Notes: generated from the letters alone by a model not told the origin. A DNA stretch of 64,000 bases from Platerodrilus igneus (GCA_036346225.1 JARFIW010001257.1:960001-1024000), one strand, 5' to 3'. Counted from the first letter of the stretch, positions 1-12,140 are shown. Numbers and translations: made by a program.

Positions 1-1864
1 GTATTAAAAAAGCTCTGCGTGTAATTTAATTATTCCTAAACAAATGGAAATTACGTGCAAAATTTATATTAATTAACCCTATTTTAAGTAACCGGTATTA
101 AACAGAGTGTACACATAATAATTAATATTTAACTTGTATTCGCTAAAAATGAAAGGATAGAAGTCAATTTTAATTGGAGTTAATTAAACCATTATTAATA
201 ATAAGCATAAAAGTCTGTGAAAATCCAAGATTATAATACCAGAAAATAAAGCTCTGAGAATTAATATTATTTAGAACACCTGCGTAGTTTAAATATCACG
301 TACGGCGAAAATTGTGTAGATAACAAATGGTTTCAAAGAATCTTGGAGAAACCGGGGCTTAATATTCACGAGAATGTGCGATACGGGGTTATTTAACCCA
401 GATAGTCCACATGGACTAAAATATAATCGATAATAAAGAATATCAATTTGCACCAATACGAACAGGTTAGAAAAGGAAAGAGAAAATGCGTCAAGCAGAG
501 ACACATATAGTAAAAGGCGTGATTTAAGCAACGTCACGAGGGTCACAATTGGTTGAAAATAGGATGCAAATATCAGAGGTAGAAACAACAATTTCTGTAC
601 AAAATTAATTAGTTTTCTCGGACATGTTTGCGTACCGTGTGAGAATTTCTGAGATTTAAATGGGGCGAGTGAAAAATTCGTAAAAACCGACGCGCGAGCG
701 ACGGACTGGGAACATAGAATAAGAAATTCTTTAGAATTACCCGTTTTGGGGAACAGACCGACAGACAGGCTTTTTGCTATATATACCGAGGTGAATATAA
801 ACAAGCTCTCTTAGACTTTTGACTATTCGATGCGTTAAAAGCTCTTACATCCGCGACTTGATTCAAGATGTTAAACAGTGCATTTTAGTTTGATAAAATA
901 ATTTAAAATTTTGCTCGTATATTTTAGTGATTCAAAATAGTTTGTTATTTACGTGCTAACATGAAGGTACTTCAGTGCACTTAGATACAAGGTAATAAAA
1001 TTCAGTATCACTGTACCAATTAGCAAAATTTACAACGACAAATGTATACACAAAAGTAGGCAGTTTTGGCGTATATTGGTGAAAGACGCATGAATTTCTT
1101 TGCTATTTTTCGGGGGTGTTAATAATTAAATGGTTCAAATACGTGTCTGGATCCACGAAACAAGGGTCAGATATACACAGATGAGTTCCGGAAAAGCCCA
1201 GAAACAACTTTAAATAAATGGTGATGGAGAAAATTTTAAAAGCGTTGAGAATTAGAAGCCGTAAATATAACCCAGTTGGAATGGTGTGATTAACGAAAGG
1301 GACGATGTACATTGAAGCTACGAGTGCAAGTAACCTTCAGGTAAATTATACTATTTGTTTGAACTTTGAGATGTTGGTGTGTGTTGAATAACTTTCTAAT
1401 TTGTTTATTTAAAATGGACAGTAGTGAAATTGTACTAGCAATAATATTTTTATTTTAAGGTGAAATTTGCTTGTTTAAGTAGAAAGGGTATTTAGTATTG
1501 ATGTTCTGGATTATGATAAAAATATGGGTATGTCTTTGAGCTCAATTAGACGAACCTGGTTAATTAACGTAAAGGGGTGGTAGATGCTCCCTTTTTACTC
1601 TGCATATATTGTTATAGTAATTAGTAGGCATCCTACAAGGACTTTAATTCTGGATGCACATTAAAATGATAATAAAATTAATCTTGAAATTCTATTTAAA
1701 ACTGAATTTTATGCTGAAATTTAATTTGAAAATTTAATGTATTCTGAATATTGATGTAAATAGAGTTAACGTTGATGTTTGTGGTAGGAATGTGTTGTTT
1801 AATTTTATGAATGAGGAGGTTTATAAAATTAGGTGAGCAGCCGAGGCGAAAACAGGAGTATATC
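1..1864. repeat. 2-kb interspersed repeat, copy A (left end cut by window)
   Basis: This stretch matches 55,135-57,092 almost base for base in the same orientation, with scattered substitutions and small indels. Shared landmarks include a TATA-like run near 778-790 and the segment around 1,826-1,855 just before the (TA)n tract. The right end reads ATATCACAGCAATATATA and runs into (TA)n, the same end motif seen in other elements of this window. Two minus-strand ORFs (289-804 and 1103-1312) partly survive in both copies, but the copies are too similar for that to show selection. No recognised protein domain. Element class unknown. Confidence 0.8.
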
Positions 1865-1868
1865 ACAG

Positions 1869-1921
<53 letters not shown>
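1865..1921. repeat. (TA)n microsatellite
   Basis: An uninterrupted alternating TA tract directly follows the ATATCACAGCAA end of repeat copy A. ORFs crossing it translate as Ile-Tyr runs and are artefacts. Confidence 0.95.
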
Positions 1922-1922
<1 letters not shown>

Positions 1923-2100
1923 TTATACTACACCTTAAACTAAAACAAATTAATCTAACCTTGACTAGGTTAAAACAAATCAAGTTACTGAAAATATTAT
2001 CTGCAAAATATTTTACTTTACTTACATAACCACTACTAAGGTGAAACAATTTCTAAACCTCAAACTATTGCTTGCCGGTGAAGTTTCGAAATAGTACACG

Positions 2101-2649
2101 AGTTAAGGTTCGGGCCTTGGGAGCTACATTTCTAAAAACCAGTTCCAAAACTTGTTAACAAATTTATTTTATTATACAGAAATTAATTGTGGAATTTTGA
2201 CAAGTTGATTAATAATATTCTAAATTCAAAATTAATAAAAAAATGTACTATTTTGAGTAGTCTAAGCAACAGCAATGCTAAAGCGGATCACTTGACTGAC
2301 TACCGGGTCTTTGAGCTCCCGGGCTCTTTATAATGTTGCTACCCCCTCACATGGCTGTGGGAACTTGCAGATCTCATGTCTGCTTATTCTTAACTCAATT
2401 CATAATTACAATGTTGTAATCTTAATTTCTAAGTAATCACGGCACCTGACCGTCTGTGACCTGATATCTGCAATGTCACTATTGTCTGCGATACAAAGTA
2501 GCGCATCCGTTCTCATAAACGTTAATAAACTTTATAAATTGTCCTTGTATTTACTTGGTTACATTTCCCTTAACATTTCATTACACTTTCTAATAATTTC
2601 CTAATTATTCTATTTTATAACATATACATTAATTGGGGGATACATAACT
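2101..2649 (-). repeat. Probable 3' LTR of the errantivirus-like element
   Basis: On the minus strand the segment begins AGTTAT immediately after a purine tract (GGGAGG) and ends TTAACT, giving the AGTTA/TAACT termini typical of errantivirus LTRs. Length is 549 bp, similar to the known group. The flank outside it reads TACACG, which fits the alternating pyrimidine-purine (YRYRYR) target preference of gypsy. No partner LTR exists in the window, so the boundaries rest on these motifs alone. Confidence 0.55.
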
Positions 2650-2658
2650 CCTCCCGAC
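2650..2658 (-). promoter_or_regulatory. Polypurine tract of the errantivirus-like element
   Basis: The minus strand reads CGTCGGGAGG directly against the LTR start AGTTAT. This is the expected plus-strand DNA priming site for reverse transcription. Confidence 0.45.
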
Positions 2659-2719
2659 GTACATTAAAAATTAAGGGTTTTCCTTTTCTAGATTTTTAAT
2701 TCATTAAATTCATTTAATT

Positions 2720-4128
2720 TCATTGCTTAAAATTCATAGTTTCTAATGTTACATTTGTTTCTTTGTTTACCTTGGTTGCCTTAAATCTAAAACTGTTTTC
2801 TTTATTTTTATACCTAATATACATTTTGTAAATTACATAAATGATCAATAAAATAGTCAAAATAATTAACACAATTGTCCAACCACTAATGTTATCGTAG
2901 TGCACTTTGGGCGTTTTTAATTCACTCAAATGTTTCTTATAATTTTCCATAAGTTTCATGGCGTGGTTGAAGATGTCTAGTTCCAGATGTTCGAGTTGCA
3001 TGGGTTTTTGAAGTATTTCTTCGTCTTCGTTTTGCATTATCTTGATTTGTAGTTCTGGTAAGTTTGCTAATTTTTTGGTTTGTACGGGATCTTGGTAAAC
3101 TCCTCTGATTACTTCATTTTTCAGTTTTAAATAACAATCTTACTTAAGGGTGATTAATTTACTTCCGGTTAATGCTAAGTTGTTTTCGTCTTGATTGCAG
3201 AGGACTGTTGCTATTACTTCTGTGGGAAAAATGGCTATCCATATTTTCTGTTACTTTTTGAATTTTCATATTGGTGATTTGTACGGGTTTGGCTTCACAG
3301 TTCTCGTAATGATTTGAAAATTTTAATAATTGTACTTCGCAAGGGCTGTCTTTTTGAATGGTTGTCGTTGTCAGCGATTGGCATAAATATTTATTTGGTG
3401 TGACTTCATTACATTTTTCATTTGTATAACCATATCTTAGTTCATTTAAGGATAGGAATTTGGTTTTGGGTATAATAACTTGGTATGTGCTAGTAATTTT
3501 CATTGGAAAAGCAAATAAATGATAATAATTATAATTGTTAATCTTTACTATTGGGATCTCTATTAAAAATGTTATGTCGTTATTTTTTACATAGCCTTTA
3601 ACTATAGCTATTTTTTCAAATATTAAAATGTTTGATTCTACTACATCAAAAAGTAATTTACTGTTGGTTACAAGTGATCTAATTCTTAATAGTTCTCTTA
3701 ATAAATCGATTGGTTCTATGATACTGGAATGTAGGGTATTCAATTTTGCAAATGTTACTGCATTTAATAACTTGGCTAAAATTTGTTGAATTAAGGTAAG
3801 GGTTGATATTATTTAGGTGTATATCGTGTTAAATATAATTAAATCTCGCATGCCTAACTTGGTCCTTTGCATGTTATTTTTAAGGGTTTGTATTCGGTTG
3901 GCTATGCTAATTTGGTTTCTTACTAATTTTCTTATCGTTTCGTTAAATTTTATAATAGTTGATTGCATCAATGATATTTGGTTGCTAATTATGGTTTTGA
4001 TTATTTGAAATTCTTGTTTTAGTTCCGTTAGGTCGAATTTTTGTGCAAAGGTCCAATAGTCTATGGTATTCTGCATACTGCCTAATTTTATTGGTAGTAT
4101 ACCGGGGTTGTTTTTATGTCTTCGATTA
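2720..4128 (-). pseudogene. env: Errantivirus-like envelope gene remnant (F-like Env)
   Basis: Three consecutive minus-strand ORF pieces (3813-4076, 3159-3743, 2720-3037) fill the slot between the integrase stop and the 3' LTR, about 1.4 kb, the usual size of an errantivirus env. The first piece is helical and rich in Ile, Gln and Asn, like the heptad region of baculovirus-F-like proteins. The last piece has one strong membrane segment (about residues 52-71) followed by a basic cytoplasmic tail of some 30 residues. Env would have been a membrane fusion glycoprotein. Frame breaks between the pieces make it non-functional. The call rests on position, length and topology rather than on a signature motif. 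Confidence 0.6.
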
Positions 4129-5215
4129 TTATTTCGGTGTCCGTTCTACCTGGGTGGAGGTTGACGGTAAGGGTGATGATTGTCCATCTGAAAGTACAGA
4201 GTGTCTTAAATTTTTCAAGTGGATATATTTCGTTATCTTGCCGTTGTCTACTACGGCCATACTATTTTCCGATATTTTTTTAATTTTAAAGGGGCCTAAA
4301 TTTCTAGATGCTGTTTTGTGTCGTTTGCTTTGGAAATTTTTCTCGTACACGGTTTGTCCTATTGAAAATTTATTTGCGTCGGTATTTTTATTACGGGTTG
4401 TGGTAATACGTTCCTTGTCGTTATCTAATTTATCCTTTACTTTATCATAAGTTATTTTTAGTTTTTCTTTATAATCTTTGGCGTATTGCTGATAAACTTC
4501 TTTGTTATAATGTATGTCATAAGGGTTGCGTGAATCTGAATGTCCTAAAGTTAATTCTAATGGTGTAAACTTGGTTGATGAATGAATTGTGTTATTATAG
4601 GCGATTAGTGCATATGACATTAAATTAGTAATGTGCTCTTTCTTATAGGTTATTCTTAGTAATCTGATTTGTTCCAGCAAGATTGAATGTAGTCTTTCGA
4701 TTAGTCCGTTGGATTCAGGATGGTTTTCAGTTATAAAATGAATTTTTATTTTGTGGAGTTCTAAGGTGTTCTGTATCGATTCATTTTTAAATTCGCTGTC
4801 GTTATCTAACGTTATTGTTTCGGGCGTTCCATAAAATGTAAAGTACTTTAAAAATCCTTGGGTTACGTCAATACTATTTATCGATGTGATTGGTAATGCT
4901 TGGCCTATTTTTGTAAATGCGTCTACAATTGTCAAATAACTTTGTGCTTCTACTACTAGAGTATCGGCATGTAATTTCTGAAAGGGTTTGTCAGGTGTTT
5001 TAGTTAACATTGAGGGTATTTTTGGGGGTTTCCTGTCGTACTTCGCTTTGTCACATAGTTCATATTGATTAATAAAGTCTGTAGTTAGTTCTTTCATGTC
5101 CTTGAAATAATATCGTCTCATAATTTGCTTTAGGGTTTAATTAATTCCACGATGGTTGGTTTTTCTTTCGTGTTGGTTTCTGATTACATCATTTATTTCG
5201 TCAGGGTCATCTAAG
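4129..5215 (-). pseudogene. pol: Errantivirus-like integrase (pol C-terminus)
   Basis: The ORF at 4129-5121 carries the retroviral-type integrase core: the first Asp in HADTLVV, the second in TLDNDSEF, and the catalytic Glu in SNGLIERLHS. Upstream, in the same frame but separated by a stop, lies the zinc-binding half with HERKTNH (HX5H). The following CX2C site is damaged: Tyr occupies the first Cys position in QYELC. A C-terminal GPF-type module (LGPFKIKKIS) is present, as in errantivirus Pol. It would have inserted the cDNA into host chromatin. The downstream neighbour is env. The internal stop and the lost Cys indicate inactivation. Confidence 0.85.
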
Positions 5216-6106
5216 GTTATTAATTTTCTAGTACATCTTATAAGTTCAGGGCCAGAGTTATTGAATAATTAAACATATAATTCTGAAAATTGTTTATACA
5301 AGTTTTGGGTGTTAAAGTAAAAGTAAAATCTTTTTTTCTTGGGGGTGTATTCTTTTAGAATTTTAATTATTTGTTCTTCATTGTCGTCCTTGGTTATCTG
5401 AATTTGGTATATCTCCTTGTTATCTACTTTCGTATATTTTACAGGGTTGGGGTTGGTTAAAACTTTGGTTATTATAAACTGATTGGGTTTCATATCGATG
5501 GCTTCATTAAAAATTTTAATTGCGGTTTTTGGCTCTTCATTTTGTGTTGAGTGTATGGTGTCCATCTCGTCTGGATCATCTCTGATTTCTGTTTCGTCTA
5601 CGTTTTCTATAATTGATTCTGTTTCCAGTGTGTTGAACTGTATTCTATTTAAAGCGTAGTCATATTCTTCTAATCGGATTCTCTATTGTTGTAATTTTGA
5701 ATTAGGTTCTTTAAGTTTGCATAGCCATACTAATGGTCTATGATCAGTGTATATATAAAATTTTCGTCCATATAGGTATGATCTAAAATACTTTGTTGCC
5801 CAAATTATGGCTAACAATTCTTTCTCTATGTTCTGTATTTCTGTTCGGTTTCATTTAAGGTTCTGGATGCGTAACTGATGGGTTTATCGTTGTCTACTGT
5901 TCCTTGACTTAATACTAAGCTTAATGCTACATTTTATGCGTCTGTCGTTAATATGAACGGCTTCGAAAAATCGGGGTATTCTAATACGGGGTGATTTGTT
6001 AATATGCTTTTAATTTTATCTACTGCTTTAATAAATTCTGGGGTATGTTCGATTTTATTTCCTTTCTTTAAACAATTTGTCAGGGGCTTGGTTATTTGAG
6101 CATAAA
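5216..6106 (-). pseudogene. pol: RT end, RNase H and linker of errantivirus-like pol
   Basis: Translation of the minus strand gives, in order, the last part of RT (PDFSKPFILTTDA), an RNase H core ([13 protein letters not shown], then [13 protein letters not shown]) and the RNase H-to-integrase linker (ORF 5269-5565). The Asp and Glu of the RNase H site are visible in TTDA, EKELLAI and YTDHRPL. Several stops and frame changes interrupt it, for example a stop after NSKLQQ. It begins abruptly at about 6,106, where recognisable pol ceases, so the catalytic RT palm is absent. Confidence 0.75.
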
Positions 6107-6379
6107 ATTAAGATGTAAAAGAATTAAAATTAGGCGTCACTACACTCATTTAAATACTAGTTGTTATGACCCTAGGAATGGTGTAGAAACCCTAAGGTAG
6201 GTTTACCTAATATCAAAAGATTGACTATGAACAGGGTATGCCTGAAATAAAAACAGTTAATACAATAAAATGAGACAGTAGTTTGTGTCTCAAAATAATA
6301 ACAAAATAAATCATAATATTTATATGAACCTGTGAAGGTTTCAAGATTTTACTATAAACAGTCATGTAAATCAAGATCA
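6107..6379. other. Unassigned AT-rich spacer
   Basis: No ORF, repeat partner or domain was recognised. It lies between the truncation point of the errantivirus-like element and the start of repeat family II. Confidence 0.4.
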
Positions 6380-6794
6380 CCTTTCTTTTAATTTCTTTTA
6401 CTTTGTTTGACTAGTTCAATAGAAAGTATGCTGTGTAATTTACGGAATGACATGAAACACAAAAATCTCAAGGAACATCTATGCATTCAAAAACATTTTT
6501 CTTTTATACAAAAGAATTTATAAAACAGTTTATAGCTAAAGTTCATATAGAAAATTATTCCTAAAAGCTACTTAAAAATAATCTTTACTTAATCTTTATT
6601 AACAATTACACAACTCAAACCTTATCTCTGAGAGTGGATAATTTACCGATCTTTTATTACTTGGTTCGTGAGTGTGATTGACTAATAACGCTGCACAGGT
6701 CCTTTATTAAAGGTTAAAATGCTTCGAACTCTGACCTCAAAATTTGCTGGAAAAATTATCTCCACAAGTAATAATATTAAGAAAATAAATTTTG
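6380..6794. repeat. Repeat family II, short copy
   Basis: It shares a string of landmarks with 9,010-9,350 and 57,150-57,480: the oligomer around GATAGTTTACC/GATAATTTACC, the Cys-rich-looking ACCT/AGGTC block, and TTCGAACTCTGA followed by a conserved AT-rich tail. This copy stops where LINE-like sequence begins at about 6,795. Class unknown; no ORF. Confidence 0.55.
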
Positions 6795-8060
6795 GTTTAG
6801 GCAAAACAGGGTAACATGGGAGGTCATTCTAACTTAAAAGGTAATAATGAAGAAAAGAATAGAAAACGGAGAAAGTGTGCATAATGGGTTGTAGATCTGG
6901 AAAAAGTATTTGACAATGCAAAATAGGAAAGAATGTTTGAAATATTAAAAAAGATTGGAATTAGTTATAGGAAGAGACGAATAGTACATACCTTAGACAA
7001 AGAGCAAACGGTTGTAATAGAATTAGATCAGGAACAAAGAGAAGTAAAAGGGTGAGACAGGGATGTGCCCCATGCCCATTAACCTTTAACTTGTATATTG
7101 AAAGGGGAAATGAATACTGTTAAATGCAGAAAAACATTTAAAATTATTATGCAGAGACAAACAATTGATGTGCTTAGATTTGCAGATTTGTTATTACTTG
7201 TTTTAAATTAGTGAAACGCGATAGTAGTAGCCCGCTACAATTGTAATGCCAAGTTAAATTGTAGCACGCATTAACGTGTATTGGATTACTAAATATACAA
7301 ACGTACTAGAATCAATAGTAAAACAAAACATTTTTGAATAGATACAAAAATAAAGGATTTATAACAGTAAAGTCGACAATTTATTTTGTTGGAAATTTTA
7401 TATGTTACAGTATGTAAAGGAGGGGAACATAATTTAAAAACCAGAATACGTATAGAAAACGAGAACTTACAAGAGGTTAACGATTTTTGTTACCTAGGAA
7501 ACTCAATAATGCAAGATGGGAAAAGCGCAAAAGATATAAAACAAAGATTAACCCAAGGTCGTGCTACATTTAACTAGAAAAAGCAACTACTATGTTTAAA
7601 GACAACAAACGTAGAAACGCAAAAAAGATTGCTAAAGGTACATGCGTGGAGCACAGCACTGTACGGCTATAAAACGTGAACAGTAGAAGAAGCGAACAGG
7701 AAAAAAATAGAAGCCTTTGAAATGTGATGTTACAGAGATATGGTAAATATATCATGAACATACAAAGTTAAGAACAAAGAGGTTCTAGTAACAGTAGAGG
7801 AAGAAAGAAATATGTGGAAAACGCTAAAAATAAGGGAGATAGAATGGTAGGACATATACTAAAACATGATGGAATAGTGCATAATGTAGTAGAAGCAGAG
7901 ACAGGAAAAAGGAGAGCCGAGATTAGACTATTGCACACAGATAGTGAAAAATGTAGGTTGTGGGAATTTCAGGGAAATGTGTATGTTAGTTCAGAATAAA
8001 AATCAACGGAGGTACTCGTCCAACCAGTTCCAGGATGGAGAACTTAATAATGAAAAAATA
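6795..8060 (+). pseudogene. LINE reverse transcriptase fragment A
   Basis: Broken frames spell a non-LTR reverse transcriptase: VVDLEKVFDNAK (around the first catalytic block), then a finger/palm region, then VLRFADLLLL, where the usual FADD motif has lost its second Asp. Further on, NDFCYLGNSIMQDGKS and GYKTWT-like blocks (7,470-7,700) and the C-terminal VGHIL motif (7,840-7,870) match the thumb and C-terminal part of LINE ORF2 proteins common in insects. A stretch at about 7,205-7,385 does not fit and may be a replacement or insertion. Clade is not assignable by eye; RTE-like is a possibility because of the dinucleotide-tailed sister fragment. Clearly dead. Confidence 0.75.
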
Positions 8061-8229
8061 ATTGTATTTAAGCCTGATGATTATTGTAAAAAACTAAAGG
8101 TGTTGGTTTTGCAATATTCTCAACAAATGTTGATTGTGCGAAAGGAGTAATTAGAAAACTATGATTCGGCAAATGTTTAAGTGGTGGGGGTTTTTGGTAG
8201 CCGTCAGGTTGCTGAGCCGTCTTTCGGAC

Positions 8230-8817
8230 TACTGAATATCGATGAAATAGGGTATATTTTTAGAAAACAATAGAATGCGAAAAGGGCAAAAGATAAAGAA
8301 AAGATTAGCACTAAGCCATGCTGTATTTATTAAGAAAAAGCAAATGCTACGTTCAAAGACAACAAACATAGAAACATGGAAAAAATTATTGAGAGCATAT
8401 GTGTGGAACATAGCAGTGTACTGCCGTGAAATGTAGACAGTAGGAGAACCAGACAGGAAAAAGATGAAAGCTTTTGAAATGTGGTGGTACAGATGTATGA
8501 TGAAGATATCATAGACAGACAAAGTTAAGAATAAAGAGGTTTTTGAAATAGTAGGGGAAGAAAGACATCTGAAGAAAACAGTAAAAAAATATGAGAGATA
8601 GGATGATAGGATACGTTCTAAGGCATGATGTAATAGTGCGGGATATAGTAGAAGCAGAGAAAGGAGAAAAAGGGAGGTAGAGGTAGACCTAGATTAGACT
8701 ATTGGAACACAGGTAGTGAAAGATGAAGGCTGTGGGAATTTCAGGGAAATGCGTAGGTTAGGTCAAAATATGAAACAATGAAGATACGTGTTCAACTAGC
8801 TACAGGGACTGAAATGA

Positions 8818-8818
<1 letters not shown>
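8230..8818 (+). pseudogene. LINE 3' end, fragment B
   Basis: This is a second, separately diverged copy of the 3' third of the same LINE as fragment A (compare 7,520-8,050). It starts mid-gene, as expected for a 5'-truncated LINE insertion. Blocks corresponding to IKKRLA, TTNIETWKK and AFEMWWYRCMMKIS are readable between frame breaks. It ends in a perfect (TA)n tract, which may be the LINE's own simple-repeat tail. Confidence 0.7.

Positions 8819-8862
<44 letters not shown>
8819..8862. repeat. (TA)n tail of LINE fragment B
   Basis: An alternating AT tract directly follows the LINE 3' end (CTGAAATGATGA). RTE-type LINEs are known for short tandem-repeat tails, so this may be an intrinsic tail rather than a pre-existing microsatellite. 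Confidence 0.8.
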
Positions 8863-8868
<6 letters not shown>

Positions 8869-8989
8869 AAATGATATTAAAATAATTGCTTTTAGCAAAT
8901 TTAATAAATAAAACAGTATATACGATGTATAAATAAACACCCACTTTACGATGAATCGAAAAAGAGAGTTTTTAACTATACAAAGCAAG

Positions 8990-10880
8990 CTAGTAATTTG
9001 TCTGGCTAGCTCAGCGGAAGTAATGGAATATGCAAAATGAAATCAAACACAGCAATATCATAAAGCATGTATATAGTAAAAAATATTTTCTCTCATACAA
9101 AAGATCAAAGAAATTTACAGCAGTTCCTTCAAACAAAATTTTTCCTAACAAGTACTTATTTATTTAATTATCAAAATTTTACTCACCTAATGTTGCTTAC
9201 AATTTACAGAACTCAAATCTTTTCTCTTCTGGATAGTTTACCTTGCATTTTATTCCCATGCTTGTAGGATTTGTTTGGCCAAAAAATCCTTGACAAATAA
9301 TCTGTTTAAAAGGTCAAAGTGTTTCGAACTCTGATCATAAGCTTACAAAAAAGTATTATATGATTAAGACTTATTCTACCTTAAATTAAAATGATAAATA
9401 CTCAAATATCAGTTACAATCAAAATATTCTAAAAGTAATACTTGCAAAATCTTTAAAGCGCTTATTCAATTCGTATTTAACAGAATGAAATGCCTTCTGC
9501 TTCTGTATTTAAATTGAAGTCAAAATCAGTTTATAAGATTTTCATATTTAAAATCTCCATTTAAAGATCAGTTACCAAAAGTGCATCTTCCTTCCAATTA
9601 CTTAATTAAATTTCAAAGTAGCTTTTTGTATCTTCATTGAAATTACAAAATCAAATGCATTTAACAACATATAAATTTCACATGTAAATTTGCATGTTAT
9701 TTTGGCTTTATAACCAACGTTACATTTTAAATATTAAATACTGTAAGCACACTGCATATTATAAAACAACTTTTCTCAATGTCACATCTTCACGACTTAA
9801 TAAATTAAATCGAATTACTGAATCGAATCGTCTGAAATCGAATGAATGAATCTTTTAATAAAGTTCCGGTTTATATACAATTTATTTTGACTGCATCACT
9901 CTTTCTAGATTGTACGAAATTCCATTCGAAAGATTACTCACCTATCTGACACAAGATTTCTGGGAATTCCTCAGTTTATTACCTCGTTAGCGTGATTTAT
10001 TTTTTAGTGACGTAAGCTGTCCGTCTTTCACTAACACATAAGGTTAATGGTCCGCAGTCTCTTTCACTAATACGTAAGTCTGTTAAACCGCGTTCTTATC
10101 GATTTGACATTTTTATTATTCGCGCGGTTTCTTAGAATAAATGCTTATTTATTAATTAGGTATTTAAGTAGTTCTGAGTACAGACGACGCATCCTTTCTT
10201 AATTCCTTTCGAAAATTCGAAAATCTGTTTTAGTTGAAATGTTATGCGGAAGTTATTTGTTACATAAATAACTAATGGTTTTAATTGCTTTTCCAACGGG
10301 TTTTGCACATGCAAAGAATCCGCATCTTCATAATTGTAATAAAAGATTGGTTTTCACAGCAAATAAAACGTGTTTTTAATTTATATTTTTATAACAAACG
10401 AATGGCTTTGTACTTATAATACTTGAAAATGATCGATTTGCATAAGGTATGAAGTTTATATCTTTTAAAGATTGAAATTCGTTTCACAGTATTTCTTAAT
10501 GATTAGTTATTTTTACATATACGAATTAACTTTTGTACACACGGCTGTGTTATCGATTTAAAGTTGGGGCTTTTAAATACACAGGAACTGTGGTTTGCTT
10601 TTACGGTAACTAAAACATGTTTTTTATACACAAAACTATTTATTTTTATGCACGGAAAGTGCATTTTTATTACAAACGAATGGCTTTGTATTTATCTTAG
10701 AGTGATTATTTGCAAGCACAGAATTGTGTTTTCACTATTGCCATTAATGGCTATATATTTACAATCCGCTTATATTATACAGGGTGGAACAATGAAATTT
10801 AGGAAATTTCAATTTTTCCGGTTTCTTTTGTTTTTAGTGGGTTTATTTGTAGGCTTTGGAACACAAAAATGACGTGTCAA
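8990..10880. repeat. Repeat family II, long copy
   Basis: Homologous along its length with 57,121-58,870 and, for the first 350 bp, with 6,380-6,794. It opens with a GCTAGCTCAGCGG block (9,003-9,020) that recurs near (TA)n ends elsewhere. It closes near 10,780 with TATACAGGGTGGAACAATGAA, resembling a mariner terminal motif. No coding sequence was recognised; the ORFs at 9067-9267 and 10564-10872 are not conserved in the other copy. It may be a non-autonomous element. Confidence 0.6.
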
Positions 10881-11259
10881 TAGTTACAGTAAGGACCACC
10901 GTGAACTTATTTTATCATTTTCTTGCACCAAATGACATTTACCTGTTATTATAGATCTTGGCACTCATCGCTTGCAAAGTTTTCCAGCATGCCACTGATT
11001 GTGCTAAATTGTATGAATTTGTTTCGGTGTCATGCCTTAAGATGCCTTTATCTCCATATATTACATGCCGCTCTGTTAAAATGATGTCACCCAAAAAGCC
11101 GATATCATTTGCGACAATAAAAATTTGAATAGCGCTTGAACCCCAAATAACGAATTAGTTTTTCCACACAATACTGTCGTGTTAAACCGCATGGAAAATC
11201 ATAAATAGTTGTTACCCAAATACACCACGATTACTAAGTGCATTTGTGTATAATTTAAA
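10881..11259. other. Unassigned sequence
   Basis: No repeat partner, ORF or motif was recognised. It separates repeat family II from the 3' remnant of the old gypsy element. Confidence 0.35.
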
Positions 11260-12140
11260 AACTTGGTTGGGTTTTTGCAAAGAGAAATGCCTCAACCTGA
11301 TGCAACCACAGCCAAACTGATCACTGGGTTTTTTTTGCAAAATAATCAACAATTTAATCATTTTTCGTTCACTATACACGAATTACTTTCCCAATACCGG
11401 ACAAAATTATTTATTGCTAATCTTGGCCAACTTCTTGTCCCCAAACTTCATCATCGAGTCTTAGGTTTATTAATGCCCGGTAACTGAGTATACCACAGCA
11501 CAATTGCTTTGTCACTAGGTAGTAAATGCGACGACATTCATCTTTAAGGTTTATTGTTATTATCATCTCTGGTTGTTGTTGTCGAAGCTGGTGCAGACCA
11601 CCAAATTTACCTTTGAACACCGTAACGATCCCTCGCGTCGTATTGGGATCAGCGGCTATGCAATGCGTGAGTATTTTAACCACACATCAAATAAATCTCC
11701 GTTGACCTCTTGGGTAATTCCAAACCTCGCCTTACCTGTAGCGCTTTACACGGATATGAACCATTCATAATTTAGACAAGGTCTTGGTTTGTCCTCGTGG
11801 TTGCATACTTGCCTCACTTTATCATGTCCTCTAGTGTTGTCGTAATCGTCACTATTGTAAGGTGCCAGTCTGTTAATGTGCACCACTATTCTTCTGCCTT
11901 TAGAGAACTTACGAATTCTATATACTACATCGTATAGCACTTGGTAAGGACTCTCCCAATTTTTTTGTAACTTTAGCGACAATCCACGTCTCCGTCTGAG
12001 ATTGTACAACCATATGCTATCTACCGTTTGAAAACCAGACCCTTGTGCCTGGATGTCATATCTGTTCTTCATCCAGTCGCTTACAATCTGAATAATCGTT
12101 TTAACGTCTCTATGGATGTCATGCATTATCAGTTTCAGCC
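11260..12140 (-). pseudogene. pol: Old Ty3/gypsy element, integrase C-terminus and 3' flank
   Basis: The ORF at 11746-12171 reads, after its first residues (which come from the inserted LTR), as the C-terminal domain of a Ty3 integrase: VWLYN-type block WLYNLRRRRGLSLKLQ, then a degenerate GPY module (WESPYQVLYDV) and VHINRLAPY. It continues the integrase at 21,172-21,960; the 9,027-bp LTR element sits between the two halves. Sequence below about 11,740 is probably the element's 3' non-coding part and shows no domain. Non-functional. Confidence 0.8.

Larger units (their letters stand above)
2101..6106 (-). mobile_element. Errantivirus-like Ty3/gypsy element, 5'-truncated
   Basis: Reading on the minus strand, the order is end of RT, RNase H, integrase, env, polypurine tract, LTR. 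This matches the 3' half of insect errantiviruses (the gypsy/17.6/297 group), which differ from other Ty3 elements by carrying an env gene. Nothing upstream of the RT C-terminus is recognisable beyond about 6,106, so gag, protease, most of RT and the 5' LTR are missing. All ORFs carry stops or frameshifts, so this is a dead copy. Family-level assignment is inferred from domain order and sequence style; no database search was possible. Confidence 0.8.

Noticed and set aside
289..804. Minus-strand ORF of 171 codons in repeat copy A
   Set aside because: The corresponding region of copy B (55,743-55,943) is broken by indels after about 66 codons; no domain.
1696..2049. ORFs with Ile-Tyr runs (also at 8800-8988, 41857-42045, 44119-44369, 48366-48566, 52300-52500)
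   Set aside because: They are simply (TA)n translated; open by composition and not conserved outside the tract.
4043..4450. Plus-strand ORF with membrane-like segments
   Set aside because: It is the complementary strand of the integrase C-terminus and env start, which read better on the minus strand.
8165..8225. A possible small ribozyme in the GC-richer block with GAGCCGTCTTTCGG
   Set aside because: No CTGANGA core on either strand and no consistent HDV-like double pseudoknot by eye; it is probably LINE 3' sequence.
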